64,000 bases of DNA from Methylococcus mesophilus. Its GTDB lineage: Bacteria > Pseudomonadota > Gammaproteobacteria > Methylococcales > Methylococcaceae. The stretch lies in assembly GCF_026247885.1 (NCBI RefSeq), contig NZ_CP110921.1:372001-436000 (forward strand). Direction: 5' to 3'. Below the pieces are notes generated by a model that saw nothing but the letters and a program-made list of their open reading frames with translations, searched no databases and was not told the origin of the DNA. The position numbers and the translations under genes are program-made. Shown here one piece after another: positions 17,963-28,581 of this stretch. Position 1 is the stretch's first letter. Every line of letters begins with the position of its first letter.

Positions 17963-20776
17963 CGCGCTGGCCTCTTCGGTCTGGCTGACCAGCAGATTAC
18001 AGAGAAAACCGATCAGCAGCAGGCCGGACGCCATCCACAACATGGCGAACCGGGCATGGGCCTCGGCGAGGCCGAGGCCGGTCAGCCAAGTTGCCGCCCG
18101 GGAAACCAGCGGCGGAACGGCTACCGCCGCCACCGCCCAGGCCGTCAGCAGGCTGCCGTAGACTTGCCCGATCCGAAGAGTTCCGAATAAATCCGCCGCA
18201 TAGGCGGGCAAGGCCGCGAGTCCGCCACCGAAAAGGCTCACCGCGGCAGCGCAGCAAGCCACGAAAACAGGAACGTTGCCGGCCAGACCGGCGAAAGGCA
18301 GAGCCATGCAGAGCGCCGCTCCTCCCAGGAAGACCAGCGTATAGGCCGACTTGCGGCCGATGTGGTCGGACGCCCAGCCCCAGGCCAGACGGCCTCCGAG
18401 GTCGGCCAGCCCCAGGAACCCGACGAGTGCCGCGGCCGTGCCGGCCGCGTCGGGCATACCCCGCAGTATCGGCGCGGCCAGACTCGAAAGGCCGATTCCC
18501 GCGGCGGTACTTAGAGAGAACATCAGCCAAAGCAGGTAAAACCGCGGCGACCGCCATTCCCGTATCGTGGGGAGGGTGCCTTCCGAAGGCGGCACGCGGA
18601 TGGCAAAACAACCGGCAAGCAGCAAGGCCAAGCCCAGTAATCCGAGCGCAAACACGGTTTCCGCCGTTCCCAAGGGTTGGGGATTGCCGACGATCCTCGG
18701 GATTGCGTCCGCCAGTGGCCCGGCCGACGCTATGCCACCGCCGAAACCCGCGAGCGCCAGCCCGGCCATCAGTCCGCGGCAAGCGGGAAAGGCTCGCATC
18801 AGGGCGGGCATCGCGGCCGCATACCCGAGCCCCAAGCCAAGGCCGACCGCAATGCCATAGCCGGGAAAAATCAGGACGGCAGTTTGGAGATGCGCGCCGA
18901 GCAGCACCGAGAGGAGACCGGCGAAGACGAAAACGCAGGCGGCGAAAAGCGGTGGGCGCGGTCCGGCCCGGTCGGCCCAGCGCCCGCCGAAGCCTGCCGA
19001 CAGCCCCATGCCGAGCACGGTCAAACCGGACATCCACTCCCGCACCGGCTCGACGGTGGGCATTCTGAGGTTGGTCAGGAGCCCATCGGGCATGGCCAAC
19101 GCATACAACAGGCCGACGCCCACAAATACGCCCAATGCGGCGACCGGGGCCGGCCAATGGCTGAACCCGGTCTGGGCCAAGTGCGAAGGAGAGTCGCCGG
19201 CCCGACGCTCATCGCGCGGCTTCCAGCCCAGCCTGGCCAGGGCACCGTAGACGATCTGCCGTTCGTCGGGCCGGGACAGGAAGGCGAACACGAGGCCGAG
19301 GGTGACTGCGGAATAGGCAACGCCCAGTAATGCCAATACTCCGAGAGCCTCCCAACGTGTGAGTTCGGCAAGTCCGGCCCAGCCGGAAACGGCTTGATAA
19401 GCCAAATAGCCTACCAGATAGGGCAGGGCGCCGATGGGGGCGACCTCTCTGAAAAACCGGAGCTGGCCGATACCCAATTGGGCATTGGCGTAAACGATGA
19501 CGCCCAGGCTGCTTCCAATCCGGGTCAGCATGATCATCCCGGCCAGGGAGAGCAGGCCGGTTTGACCCCGCCACATCACCCAGGCCAGCCCAATCGCCAG
19601 CAGGACGATCTGCGGCACGATGAAGGCCCAGAAGGTGCGGGCGGGCGAATTCACCGCCTGGAAGTAGCTGGTGACCGGAGCCGTCAGCGCATGGACATGG
19701 AAACCGACCGCGGCGTAGAGCAGCAGGGTGCCGGCGTCTGCGATCGGGACGCTGTGGCCCATCCAGGCCGTGATGAGAACCGCCGAGAACGGCGCCATGA
19801 ACCCCAGCGCCAAGCCGTTGAGCGCGTTCAGGTAGCGCGAGGAACGCAGATACAGCCGCACCAGTTCCTCGCGCTCTCCGAGCGTGTGCAGGTGCGTGAT
19901 CGCCGACAGCAGGCTGTTGGTCGCCGAATTGAAGAGCTGGGTGGCCATCATCGGAAACTTCTGGCTGATGTCCAGCAGGCCGACGGCGCCGGGATTGTGG
20001 GTGACGTAGCCGGCCAGCGCCCGCTCGCTGGTATTCAGGAATACGCTGAGCAGGCCGTTCACCTGCATGACGCCGCCGTATTGCAGGAACGGCCGCCACG
20101 GGGCCTTTCCCAGCCCCCACAGATGGATGCGGAATCCAGGCAGCAGCCGGTGAAACCAGGTCAGGGTGAACGTCAGCGCGAACACGGCGCGCAGCACGTA
20201 GGCTGCCATCATCCCGACCAGACCCCAGCCCTGGAGCAGGAAGACGACGATCAGCACGGCCTCCAGGGTCGAGCAGACCAGCGAGATCACCGCATTTTCC
20301 GCATTACGGTGAATGCCCCCCATGACGTAGCCATAAGGAATCAGCAGTTCCAGCAGCATCGCCCCCACCACACCCAGTACCAGGATGCGCATCGTTTCCT
20401 GCATCCCCGGCTCGACGTGGAACCAGGCGTAGAGCCAGGGCATGGAGATCCACAACGCACCCAGGATGAGACTCCCGAGCGCCAGCGTCAGCCAGATGCC
20501 CGCGCCCATCATGCGGCCTATCTCGTCGAGCCGGCCGTGGGCGTAGTATTCGGCCGAATAGCGTATGTACACCCCGGCGATGCCGAAGGTGCTCATGCCG
20601 ATGTATCCCAGCACCAGGAAGCAGGTGGCCCAGATGCTGTAGTCCTGCAGCGAAACGTGCAGGAGGATGAACGGGGGCAGGCCGACACGGGTGACGAGGT
20701 AGATCATCTGCCCCACGACGCTGGCGATGGCATTCCTGGACAGGCGGGTATGGGCGTTGCGGTGGTCGTCGGCCAT
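17957..20776 (-). CDS. Wzx-type flippase fused to an MFS transporter
   Basis: 939 residues in one uninterrupted frame. Residues 1-540 are a polysaccharide-transport (Wzx/MATE-like) protein with paired membrane helices (AIASVVGQMIYLVTRVGLPPF, YSIWATCFLVLGYIGM, LLDISQKFPMMATQLFNSAT). Residues about 543-939 form a complete 12-span MFS module resembling oxalate/formate antiporters, with two MFS loop motifs (GFGGRWADRAGPRPP and GWASDHIGRKSAY). The junction is near nucleotide 19150. A flippase fits the EPS locus; the MFS half is unexplained. ATG chosen at MADDHRN; the ribosome binding site is weak. A sequencing error removing a stop is possible but no frameshift is needed. Confidence 0.8.
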   Translation of the reverse strand: MADDHRNAHTRLSRNAIASVVGQMIYLVTRVGLPPFILLHVSLQDYSIWATCFLVLGYIGMSTFGIAGVYIRYSAEYYAHGRLDEIGRMMGAGIWLTLALGSLILGALWISMPWLYAWFHVEPGMQETMRILVLGVVGAMLLELLIPYGYVMGGIHRNAENAVISLVCSTLEAVLIVVFLLQGWGLVGMMAAYVLRAVFALTFTLTWFHRLLPGFRIHLWGLGKAPWRPFLQYGGVMQVNGLLSVFLNTSERALAGYVTHNPGAVGLLDISQKFPMMATQLFNSATNSLLSAITHLHTLGEREELVRLYLRSSRYLNALNGLALGFMAPFSAVLITAWMGHSVPIADAGTLLLYAAVGFHVHALTAPVTSYFQAVNSPARTFWAFIVPQIVLLAIGLAWVMWRGQTGLLSLAGMIMLTRIGSSLGVIVYANAQLGIGQLRFFREVAPIGALPYLVGYLAYQAVSGWAGLAELTRWEALGVLALLGVAYSAVTLGLVFAFLSRPDERQIVYGALARLGWKPRDERRAGDSPSHLAQTGFSHWPAPVAALGVFVGVGLLYALAMPDGLLTNLRMPTVEPVREWMSGLTVLGMGLSAGFGGRWADRAGPRPPLFAACVFVFAGLLSVLLGAHLQTAVLIFPGYGIAVGLGLGLGYAAAMPALMRAFPACRGLMAGLALAGFGGGIASAGPLADAIPRIVGNPQPLGTAETVFALGLLGLALLLAGCFAIRVPPSEGTLPTIREWRSPRFYLLWLMFSLSTAAGIGLSSLAAPILRGMPDAAGTAAALVGFLGLADLGGRLAWGWASDHIGRKSAYTLVFLGGAALCMALPFAGLAGNVPVFVACCAAAVSLFGGGLAALPAYAADLFGTLRIGQVYGSLLTAWAVAAVAVPPLVSRAATWLTGLGLAEAHARFAMLWMASGLLLIGFLCNLLVSQTEEASAS

Positions 20777-20900
20777 GGAATGCAGTTCCGGTAAGTCGAG
20801 GGGCGCGTTATTTTGCCACGTGCGCCTGCCTCCGGCTGCGGTGCATCTGGCCGCACGATGGCTGCGGTATGATGGGCGGTAACGACCGGAGGAGGAAGCC

Positions 20901-21629
20901 ATGCCGCTGATGGATTATTTCGACCGCTGCTACATCATCAATCTGCCCGAACGCAAGGACCGTCGGCGCGAGATGGAGAAAGAGCTGGAACGGGCCGGAA
21001 TGTCCCCGGAGCCCGGACGGGTGGAGTTTTTCCCGGCAATCCGGCCCGAATCCGCCGGACCGTTCCCCAGCGTAGGCGCACACGGCTGCTTCATGAGCCA
21101 TCTGGGCATTTTGCGCGAAGCCAGGGCCCAGGGTCTCCGCAATGTCCTGATACTCGAGGATGACCTCACCATCGATGCGCACTTTCCGGCGGTCGAAGAA
21201 AAGCTGCTCGGGGAGTTGCGGGCAACCCCGTGGGATTTCGCGTTCTTCGGCCATGTGCTGGAACTGCCCGAAGCCGGCCTGGACAGGGCGCATCTGGAGC
21301 CCTACGGCGGTCCCGTCGTCACCGCGCACTTCTATGCGGTCAACGGCACGGTCATCGAACGCCTCCTGGCTTTTCTCGACGCCCTGTTGCAGCGCCCGCC
21401 GGGCCATCCGGACGGGGGCCCCATGCACGTGGACGGGGCGTACTCGACGTTCCGGCAGCAGAATCCCGATGTCCTGACCCTGGTGGCGGTGCCCAGCCTC
21501 GGATGGCAACGCAGTTCGCGCAGCGATATCTATCCCAACCGGTGGTACGACCGCTGGCCTCTGGTGCGGACTCTGGTTGCCCTGGCACGCCGTGGCAAGG
21601 TATGGATGCGCGGCAACCGGCGGGTTTGA
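20901..21629 (+). CDS. Family 25 glycosyltransferase (LPS/EPS type)
   Basis: 242 residues. GT25 hallmarks: CYIINLPERKDRRREMEKEL at the N-terminus, GAHGCFMSHLGILREA, VLILEDDLTI (acidic metal-binding EDD) and HVDGAYSTF. GGAGGAAG precedes the ATG. Proteins of this family transfer galactose-like residues to lipooligosaccharide or EPS. Divergent from the flippase gene with about 125 bases between. Confidence 0.88.
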   Translation: MPLMDYFDRCYIINLPERKDRRREMEKELERAGMSPEPGRVEFFPAIRPESAGPFPSVGAHGCFMSHLGILREARAQGLRNVLILEDDLTIDAHFPAVEEKLLGELRATPWDFAFFGHVLELPEAGLDRAHLEPYGGPVVTAHFYAVNGTVIERLLAFLDALLQRPPGHPDGGPMHVDGAYSTFRQQNPDVLTLVAVPSLGWQRSSRSDIYPNRWYDRWPLVRTLVALARRGKVWMRGNRRV

Positions 21630-21664
21630 GACTTCGCCGGGCGGCGGACGCGGTGTCCGGGCCG

Positions 21665-23479
21665 ATGGGCGGCCGTCGGAACGGCGGACTTTACACGGCA
21701 GCGCTGGCGCTGATTCTGACGGCCTGCGGTGAATCGGACTCTCCGGCGCCGGTGCCGGACTCCGGCTTTGGTATCGGCGTGAACGTCGCGGGCCTGGCCT
21801 ACTATGGCACCGAAATTCCTTTCGTCGATCTGTTGAAACTCTCGGGGCCGTGGCTTACCCAGTGCCAGCCCGGGCGCGATCCGGGCTGCGGCGAGGAAGG
21901 CTGGCCTCCCGGCGCGAGCGCCTGGAACACGCTAGAGCAGGACAAGCTGGCGCTGGATGCGGCGGGCTATCCGAAGTCTTTGCCAGATTCGGCTCCAAGC
22001 TCCGCCACTGGCGTCCGTTTCACCTCCGTCGCGACGCTGGTGCCCACCGGCTTGAGTCGTTCACGCCCGGCCGGGCGCTTCATCGTTCTCTACCAGGGCA
22101 AGGGCACGCTCGGCTATGCGCGGGGAGCCGCCCGCAATCCCGCCTTGTCCGTGCCTGGACGGGACATCGTCGAGGTAACCGGCGACGGCAGCGATTCCTG
22201 GTTCGAACTCGCCATTCTGGCGACGGACCCGGCGGGCAGCGGCGACTACATCCGGAATATCAGCGTGATCCCGGAAGGCGGCACGTGCGACGGGCCGGCC
22301 CCCGCCTACTGCATGGATTTCGGGGCATGCGGAGAACAGCGCGCCTGCCGGCCGTTCGAGGAGGAGGGCCAGACCCGATTCTTCGATCCTCGCTTCCTGC
22401 GCAACCTGGCGCAGTTCCGCGCCATCCGTTTCATGGCCTACCAGAAAACCAACGATTCCGCCGCGGTGAGTTGGACTGATCGCACCGTTCCGGAGAGCCG
22501 AACCTGGGCGCTCGAGTCCGGTGATGGAGGGCCAGCCGAGATGATCCCGGCACTGGGCAACCGGCTGCAGGCGGACATCTGGGTGAACATGCCCGCCCGC
22601 GCCGACGACGGTTACGTCCGCCAGTTCGCCTCGCTGGTGCGGCGGGGACTCGACCAAGGCATCCAGGTGTATGTCGAGTATGGCAACGAAGCCTGGAACG
22701 ATGCCTTCTCCGCCGGGCGCTGGATGGAGGAGCAGGCGCTGGCGAAATGGCCGGACGCGGGCGAGAGCGCATACGGCAAGAGGTTGCAGTGGTACGGAAT
22801 GCGGACGGCGCAGGTCTGCGACATCTGGAAAGCGGTGTGGGCGGAAGAGGCGGACCGGGTCGTCTGCGTCATGGGAAGCCAGGCGGCCAATCCCTGGACC
22901 GCGCGCCAGGCGCTGGACTGTCCATTGTGGCGGGCCGAAAGCGGCGGCGCGCCGTGCTACCGCCATCATATTCGGGCTTTGGCCATCGCTCCCTATTTCG
23001 GCCATTACCTGGGCCTGCCTGAACATGCGGCGGCAGTGAAAAACTGGGGCGCCGATCCCGACGGGGGACTGCACCGCCTTTTTGCCGAGATCTTCCACGG
23101 CGGCGAGCTTCCCGGCGGCCCGGCCGGGGGGGCCTTGGAGGAAGCCAGGCGGCAGATACAGGAAAATAAGCGGCTTGCCGGCGAATACGGGCTGGCTCTG
23201 GTGGCCTATGAAGGCGGCCAGCATCTGGTGGGGGTGGGCGAGGCCGGCAACGAGCCGGCGATCACTGCCCTGTTCGTGGCTGCCAACCGGGACGACCGCA
23301 TGGGTGATGCTTACCTTCGCCATCTGGAAGACTGGCGGGCGTCGGGCGGCGGACTCTACAACCTGTGGAACAGCGTGGGACCATATACCCGCTGGGGCAG
23401 TTGGGGCCTGCTCGAATACAGAGACCAGCCTGGCGCACCGAAATACGACGCGGTCAGGGCTGCGATGCCCCAGGAATGA
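21665..23479 (+). CDS. Glycoside-hydrolase-like lipoprotein of the EPS locus
   Basis: 604 residues. Lipoprotein signal with lipobox LTAC (Cys21). The region around residues 338-345, VEYGNEAWND, matches the acid/base NE motif of clan-A glycoside hydrolases (Glu342), and VAYEGGQH supplies a candidate nucleophile Glu516, spaced as expected for a TIM barrel. A beta-rich insertion (about 100-200) may be carbohydrate-binding. It could trim or release the EPS, as EPS-locus hydrolases often do (inference). Start ATG 36 bases after the GT25 gene; an in-frame GTG at 21653 is an alternative. Exact GH family not assigned. Confidence 0.65.
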   Translation: MGGRRNGGLYTAALALILTACGESDSPAPVPDSGFGIGVNVAGLAYYGTEIPFVDLLKLSGPWLTQCQPGRDPGCGEEGWPPGASAWNTLEQDKLALDAAGYPKSLPDSAPSSATGVRFTSVATLVPTGLSRSRPAGRFIVLYQGKGTLGYARGAARNPALSVPGRDIVEVTGDGSDSWFELAILATDPAGSGDYIRNISVIPEGGTCDGPAPAYCMDFGACGEQRACRPFEEEGQTRFFDPRFLRNLAQFRAIRFMAYQKTNDSAAVSWTDRTVPESRTWALESGDGGPAEMIPALGNRLQADIWVNMPARADDGYVRQFASLVRRGLDQGIQVYVEYGNEAWNDAFSAGRWMEEQALAKWPDAGESAYGKRLQWYGMRTAQVCDIWKAVWAEEADRVVCVMGSQAANPWTARQALDCPLWRAESGGAPCYRHHIRALAIAPYFGHYLGLPEHAAAVKNWGADPDGGLHRLFAEIFHGGELPGGPAGGALEEARRQIQENKRLAGEYGLALVAYEGGQHLVGVGEAGNEPAITALFVAANRDDRMGDAYLRHLEDWRASGGGLYNLWNSVGPYTRWGSWGLLEYRDQPGAPKYDAVRAAMPQE

Positions 23480-23488
23480 GCGCGGGGC

Positions 23489-23512
23489 AAGGGATGACGC
23501 TTTTGTTATAAT
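23489..23512 (+). promoter_or_regulatory. Probable gyrA promoter (extended -10)
   Basis: TATAAT at 23507-23512 with the extended TG at 23504-23506 region (TTGTTATAATGG), 61 bases ahead of the gyrA ATG. No good -35 hexamer is visible, which is tolerated with an extended -10. Confidence 0.55.
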
Positions 23513-23572
23513 GGCCCGATTCTATCCTGGGCAGGCGTCCTCGCCGCGCCCATTCCCTACCGTTCGGTGCCG

Positions 23573-26155
23573 ATGACAGCCTTCGCCAAAGAAATCATTC
23601 CGGTCAACCTCGAAGACGAGATGAAGCAGTCCTACCTCGATTACGCCATGAGCGTGATTGTGGGACGCGCCCTGCCGGATGCCCGCGACGGTCTCAAGCC
23701 GGTGCATCGCCGCGTGCTGTATGCCATGCACGAGCTCGGCAACGACTGGAACAAGCCCTACAAAAAATCGGCCCGCGTGGTCGGCGACGTGATCGGTAAA
23801 TACCATCCGCACGGGGACACGGCGGTGTACGACACCATCGTCCGCATGGCCCAGCCGTTCTCGCTGCGCTACATGCTGATCGACGGCCAGGGCAATTTCG
23901 GCTCGGTGGACGGCGACCCGCCGGCGGCCATGCGTTACACAGAGGTGCGCATGGCCCGCATCGCCCACGATCTGCTGGCGGACCTGGAAAAGGAAACCGT
24001 CGATTTCGTCCCCAACTACGACGATTCCGAGAGCGAACCTTCGGTCCTGCCGACACGGATCCCCAATTTGCTGGTCAACGGTTCGGCAGGCATCGCGGTC
24101 GGCATGGCTACCAACATTCCGCCGCACAATCTCCGGGAAGTCATCGATGCCTGCCTGGCGCTGATCGAAAATCCCGAGGCGACGGTGCAGGATTTGATGG
24201 CATATATCCCCGGCCCCGATTTCCCCACCGCTGGCATCATCAACGGCGCCGCCGGTATCCGCGAAGCCTATCTCACCGGCCGCGGCCGCATCTACCTCCG
24301 TGCCCGTTGCCATTTCGAGGGCGAGGAGGGAGGACGCCAGAGCATCATCGTCGACGAACTGCCGTACCAGGTGAACAAGGCGCGGCTGCTGGAGAAGATC
24401 GCCGAGCTGGTCAAGGAGGGCAAGCTGGAAGGCATCTCCGGACTGCGCGACGAGTCGGACAAGGACGGCATGCGCATGGTGATCGAACTGCGGCGCGCCG
24501 AAGTGCCGGAAGTGGTGCTGAACAATCTCTACCAGCAGACACAGATGCAGAGCGTGTTCGGCATCAACATGGTGGCCCTGCTGAACGGCCGCCCGCGTTT
24601 GATGAATCTGCGCGAACTGATCGCCGCCTTCGTCGACCATCGCCGCGAGGTGGTGACCCGGCGTACTCTGTTCGAGCTGCGTAAGGCGCGCGAGCGGGCG
24701 CATGTATTGGAAGGCCTGGCGGTGGCGCTGGCCAACATCGACGAAGTCATCGAGCTGATCAAGACCTCACCGAACCCCGCCGAGGCCAAGGAGCGCCTGG
24801 TTTCGCGCGCCTGGCGGCCGGGCGCGGTGACCGAGCTGCTGGAGCGGGCCGACGCCGCCGAAGCCTCCCGGCCGCGCGATCTGGACCCGGTCTACGGCCT
24901 GCGCGAGGGCGCGTATTACCTGTCGCCGACCCAGGCCCAGGCCATCCTGGACCTGCGGCTGCACCGCCTCACCGGCCTGGAGCAGGACAAGATCATCGCC
25001 GAATACCGGGCGCTGCTGGAGCAGATCGCCGACCTGCTGGACATCCTGGCCAAGGATACGCGCCTGATGCAGGTGATCCGAGACGAACTGGCCGCCGTCC
25101 GCGAACAGTTCGGCGATGCCCGCCGAACCGAGATCATTGCCGACCGCCTCGATCTTTCCGCCGAAGACCTGATCACCGAGGAAGACATGGTGGTGACGGT
25201 ATCGCACGAGGGCTACGTCAAGGCTCAGCCGCTGACGGATTACCGCGCCCAGCGCCGCGGCGGCCGCGGCAAGCAGGCGGCGGCTACCAAGGAAGAGGAC
25301 TACATCGAGAAGCTGGTCGTGGCCAACACCCACGACACCATCCTGTGCTTCAGCAGCAGCGGCAAGGTGTACTGGCTCAAGGTTTACGAACTCCCAGTCG
25401 CCAGCCGAACCGCACGCGGGCGCCCCTTCGTCAACCTGCTGCCGTTGGAGGAAGGCGAACGTATCAACGCCATCCTGCCGATCCGTGAATTCGACGAAGC
25501 CCATTTCATCTTCATGGCCACCGCCTCCGGCACGGTCAAGAAAGTCGCGCTCAGCGAATTCGAACGACCGCGGCCGAGCGGCAAGATCGCCATCGAGCTG
25601 CGCGAGGACGATCGTCTGGTCAATGTAGCGATCACCAACGGCGAGCAGGACGTGATGCTGTTCAGCAGCGACGGCAAAGTGGTGTGCTTCAAGGAGACCG
25701 ACGTGCGCGCAATGGGCCGCACCGCCGCCGGGGTGCGCGGCATGACCCTGCAGGAAGGGCAGAAAGTCATCGCCCTGATCATCGCCAGCGAAGGCACGGT
25801 GCTCAACATCACCGAAAACGGCTACGGCAAGCGCACGCGTCTGGAGGATTTCCCCCGCCACCGGCGCGGCGGGCAGGGCGTGATCGCCATCCAGACCAGC
25901 GCCCGCAATGGTGCAGTGGTCGGCGCCGCCCTGGTCGAGGACGACGACGAACTCATGCTGATCACCGACGCCGGCACCCTGGTGCGGACGCGGGTGGGGG
26001 AAATCTCCGTCCTGAGCCGCAACACCCAGGGCGTCACTGTCATCCGGCTGAACGGCGGCGAGAAGGTCGTCGGCATGGATCGTATCGGCAATCTGCCCGA
26101 TTCCGAAGGGGAAGAACCGGAGGACGGGTCCGAAGACAGCGCGGACTCGGAATGA
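23573..26155 (+). CDS. gyrA: DNA gyrase subunit A
   Basis: 860 residues. GyrA cleaves and rejoins DNA in the A2B2 gyrase that introduces negative supercoils. Catalytic Tyr122 lies in AAMRYTEVR. The quinolone-determining region reads [16 protein letters not shown], with Thr at position 83 and Asp at 87; Thr83 is a common natural variant. The C-terminal beta-pinwheel starts after 500 and includes the GyrA box (QRRGGRGK). The tail is acidic ([16 protein letters not shown]). ATG chosen over a GTG six bases earlier. First gene of the conserved aromatic/serine supraoperon. Confidence 0.97.
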   Translation: MTAFAKEIIPVNLEDEMKQSYLDYAMSVIVGRALPDARDGLKPVHRRVLYAMHELGNDWNKPYKKSARVVGDVIGKYHPHGDTAVYDTIVRMAQPFSLRYMLIDGQGNFGSVDGDPPAAMRYTEVRMARIAHDLLADLEKETVDFVPNYDDSESEPSVLPTRIPNLLVNGSAGIAVGMATNIPPHNLREVIDACLALIENPEATVQDLMAYIPGPDFPTAGIINGAAGIREAYLTGRGRIYLRARCHFEGEEGGRQSIIVDELPYQVNKARLLEKIAELVKEGKLEGISGLRDESDKDGMRMVIELRRAEVPEVVLNNLYQQTQMQSVFGINMVALLNGRPRLMNLRELIAAFVDHRREVVTRRTLFELRKARERAHVLEGLAVALANIDEVIELIKTSPNPAEAKERLVSRAWRPGAVTELLERADAAEASRPRDLDPVYGLREGAYYLSPTQAQAILDLRLHRLTGLEQDKIIAEYRALLEQIADLLDILAKDTRLMQVIRDELAAVREQFGDARRTEIIADRLDLSAEDLITEEDMVVTVSHEGYVKAQPLTDYRAQRRGGRGKQAAATKEEDYIEKLVVANTHDTILCFSSSGKVYWLKVYELPVASRTARGRPFVNLLPLEEGERINAILPIREFDEAHFIFMATASGTVKKVALSEFERPRPSGKIAIELREDDRLVNVAITNGEQDVMLFSSDGKVVCFKETDVRAMGRTAAGVRGMTLQEGQKVIALIIASEGTVLNITENGYGKRTRLEDFPRHRRGGQGVIAIQTSARNGAVVGAALVEDDDELMLITDAGTLVRTRVGEISVLSRNTQGVTVIRLNGGEKVVGMDRIGNLPDSEGEEPEDGSEDSADSE

Positions 26156-26285
26156 GGCCAACCGGGCGGGTCGTAGGTATCAATGAAATCTTGCAGATGT
26201 TCAATGCCGGATAGGGGAAGGCAATGAGTTCGGATTCCGAGCCGTCACGCCATCCCGCACGCCAACGAATCCCGGGAGTCTATCC

Positions 26286-27368
26286 ATGACACGCATCTAC
26301 AATTTCAGCGCGGGCCCCTCGATGCTGCCGGAGGCGGTGCTGCGCCGCGCCGGGGAGGAAATCCTCGATTGGGGCGACAGCGGCATGTCGGTGATGGAAA
26401 TGAGCCATCGCGGCAAGCATTTCTGTTCCATCGCCGAAAGGACGGAAGCCGACCTGCGTGAACTGCTCGCCATTCCGCCGGAATACAAGGTGCTGTTCCT
26501 GCAGGGCGGTGCCACCGCCCAGTTCGCCATGGTGCCGATGAACCTGCTGCGTGACCGGGCTGCGGCCTGCTACGTCGATACCGGCATCTGGTCGGGAAAG
26601 GCGATCGAGGAGGCCAGCCGATATTGCGAGGTCGGCGTTGCGGCTACCGCCAAGGCGGGCGGTTTCACGACCGTGCCGCCGCGCAGCGAATGGCGGATCG
26701 ATCCCGAAGCGGCTTATCTCCATTACACCAGCAACGAGACGATCAACGGCGTGGAATTCCAGGATGTCCCGGATTCCGCCGGCTTGCCCCTGGTGTGCGA
26801 CATGTCCTCGAACATCCTGTCCCGGCCGGTCGATGTGAGCCGGTTCGGCCTGATCTATGCCGGCGCCCAGAAGAACATGGGGCCGGCGGGCATCACCGTG
26901 GTCATCGTCCGGGAAGACCTGATCGGCAAGACCATCCCCGGCACGCCCACCATGTTCGACTACAAGAAGCATGGGGACAACGGCTCCATGCTCAACACAC
27001 CGCCGACCTACATCTGGTATCTGCTCGGACTGGTGCTGGAATGGCTGAAGCAGGAGGGCGGCGTGGCAGCCATGGAAGCGCGCAACATCCGCAAAGCGCA
27101 AAAACTCTATGCCGCCGTAGACGCCTCGGCGTTCTATTCCAATCCGATCGATCCCGCCTTCCGCTCGCGCATGAACGTGCCTTTCCGCCTCGCCGACGCC
27201 GGGCTGGAAAAGATCTTCGCGGCCGAGGCCGCCGGCCACGGACTGGTGGCGCTGGAGGGCCATCGCTCGGTCGGGGGCCTGCGCGCCAGCATCTACAACG
27301 CGATGCCCGACGCCGGGGTAGATGCGCTCATCGCCTTCATGGCGGACTTCGAGCGCAGGTACGGCTAG
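26286..27368 (+). CDS. serC: Phosphoserine aminotransferase
   Basis: 360 residues, usual length for class-V SerC. NFSAGPSMLPEAVL at the N-terminus, MSHRGKHF, and the PLP lysine in YAGAQKNMGPAG. It converts 3-phosphohydroxypyruvate and glutamate to phosphoserine; it also serves pyridoxine synthesis. GGGAG precedes the ATG by 7 bases. Followed 10 bases later by serA, so two consecutive serine-pathway steps are co-transcribed. Confidence 0.96.
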   Translation: MTRIYNFSAGPSMLPEAVLRRAGEEILDWGDSGMSVMEMSHRGKHFCSIAERTEADLRELLAIPPEYKVLFLQGGATAQFAMVPMNLLRDRAAACYVDTGIWSGKAIEEASRYCEVGVAATAKAGGFTTVPPRSEWRIDPEAAYLHYTSNETINGVEFQDVPDSAGLPLVCDMSSNILSRPVDVSRFGLIYAGAQKNMGPAGITVVIVREDLIGKTIPGTPTMFDYKKHGDNGSMLNTPPTYIWYLLGLVLEWLKQEGGVAAMEARNIRKAQKLYAAVDASAFYSNPIDPAFRSRMNVPFRLADAGLEKIFAAEAAGHGLVALEGHRSVGGLRASIYNAMPDAGVDALIAFMADFERRYG

Positions 27369-27377
27369 GAGGGCGCG

Positions 27378-28556
27378 ATGTACAAGATACTGACATACAA
27401 CAATATTTCCGTCGCGGGGCTGGAGCGCCTGCCGCGCGACCACTACGAGGTTGCTTCGGAGATCCAGCATCCGGATGCCATTTTGCTGCGGTCCTTCGAT
27501 CTGCACGGCGTGGCGATCCCGGATTCGGTCCACTGCATCGGCCGGGCCGGCGCCGGGGTCAACAACATTCCGGTGGAGGAATGCAGCCGGCGCGGCATCC
27601 CGGTATTCAACGCGCCGGGCGCAAATGCCAATGCCGTCAAGGAACTCGTCGTCGCCGGGATGCTGCTGGCAGCGCGGCACATCTGCGAGGCCTGGGATTT
27701 CACGCGTTCCCTCGCGGGCGATGACGCGGCCATCGCCCAGGCGGTCGAACGGGGTAAGAAGAATTTCGCCGGCACCGAGCTGGCCGGCAAGACGCTGGGC
27801 GTGCTCGGTCTGGGAGCGGTCGGCGTCGGCGTCGCCAATGCCGCGGTATCCCTGGGGATGAACGTGGCCGGTTTCGATCCGGCGCTCACCGTGGAGCGCG
27901 CCTGGCAGCTTTCCGCCGCCGTCTCCCGCGCCGGCGGCATTGACGACCTGATCGCCCGCGCCGACTTCATCAGCCTGCACGTGCCGCTCAACGGCGAAAC
28001 CCGGCACATGATCGGCGCCGGCCGGCTGGAATCCGTGAAAAAAGGGGCCGTGCTGCTCAACTTCTCGCGTGCCGGTATCGTCGACGAGCCTGCCGTACGC
28101 GCGGCGCTGGAGGACGGCCGGCTTTCCGCTTACGTCAGCGATTTCCCAACGGCCGGTCTCATGGGCCTTAAAGGTACCATTCTGCTGCCACACCTGGGCG
28201 CGTCGACGGTCGAGGCCGAGGACAACTGCGCGGTCATGGTCGCGGACCAGATCCGCGATTTCCTCGAAAACGGCAACATCCGCAATTCGGTCAACTATCC
28301 GACGGTCGAAATGCCGCGGTGCGACGCCCATCGCATCGGCGTCGCCAACGAGAACGTCCCCAATATGGTGAGCCAGATCTCGGCGGCCTTGGGGGAGGCG
28401 AACCTGAACATTCTCGAGCTGTTGAACAAGTCGCGCGGCGAATACGCCTATACGCTTATCGACCTCAACGCCGAAGTTCCGCCAGCGGTTCTGGACAGGA
28501 TCGCGAAAATCCGCGGGGTCCTGTCCGTCCACCCCCTGTCCGCCTACGAATCCTAG
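27378..28556 (+). CDS. serA: D-3-phosphoglycerate dehydrogenase
   Basis: 392 residues. 2-hydroxyacid dehydrogenase fold with the Rossmann motif LGVLGLGAVGVGVANAA, substrate Arg in NFSRAGIVDEPAVRAAL, and catalytic His in LLPHLGASTVEAEDNC. A C-terminal ACT domain (NMVSQISAALGEANLNILE) suggests serine feedback. It oxidises 3-phosphoglycerate in the first step of serine synthesis. GGAGG precedes the ATG. serA in this position, between serC and pheA, is unusual for the supraoperon. Confidence 0.95.
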   Translation: MYKILTYNNISVAGLERLPRDHYEVASEIQHPDAILLRSFDLHGVAIPDSVHCIGRAGAGVNNIPVEECSRRGIPVFNAPGANANAVKELVVAGMLLAARHICEAWDFTRSLAGDDAAIAQAVERGKKNFAGTELAGKTLGVLGLGAVGVGVANAAVSLGMNVAGFDPALTVERAWQLSAAVSRAGGIDDLIARADFISLHVPLNGETRHMIGAGRLESVKKGAVLLNFSRAGIVDEPAVRAALEDGRLSAYVSDFPTAGLMGLKGTILLPHLGASTVEAEDNCAVMVADQIRDFLENGNIRNSVNYPTVEMPRCDAHRIGVANENVPNMVSQISAALGEANLNILELLNKSRGEYAYTLIDLNAEVPPAVLDRIAKIRGVLSVHPLSAYES

Positions 28557-28581
28557 GCCACAGCCTTTCTCAAGACCAAGC

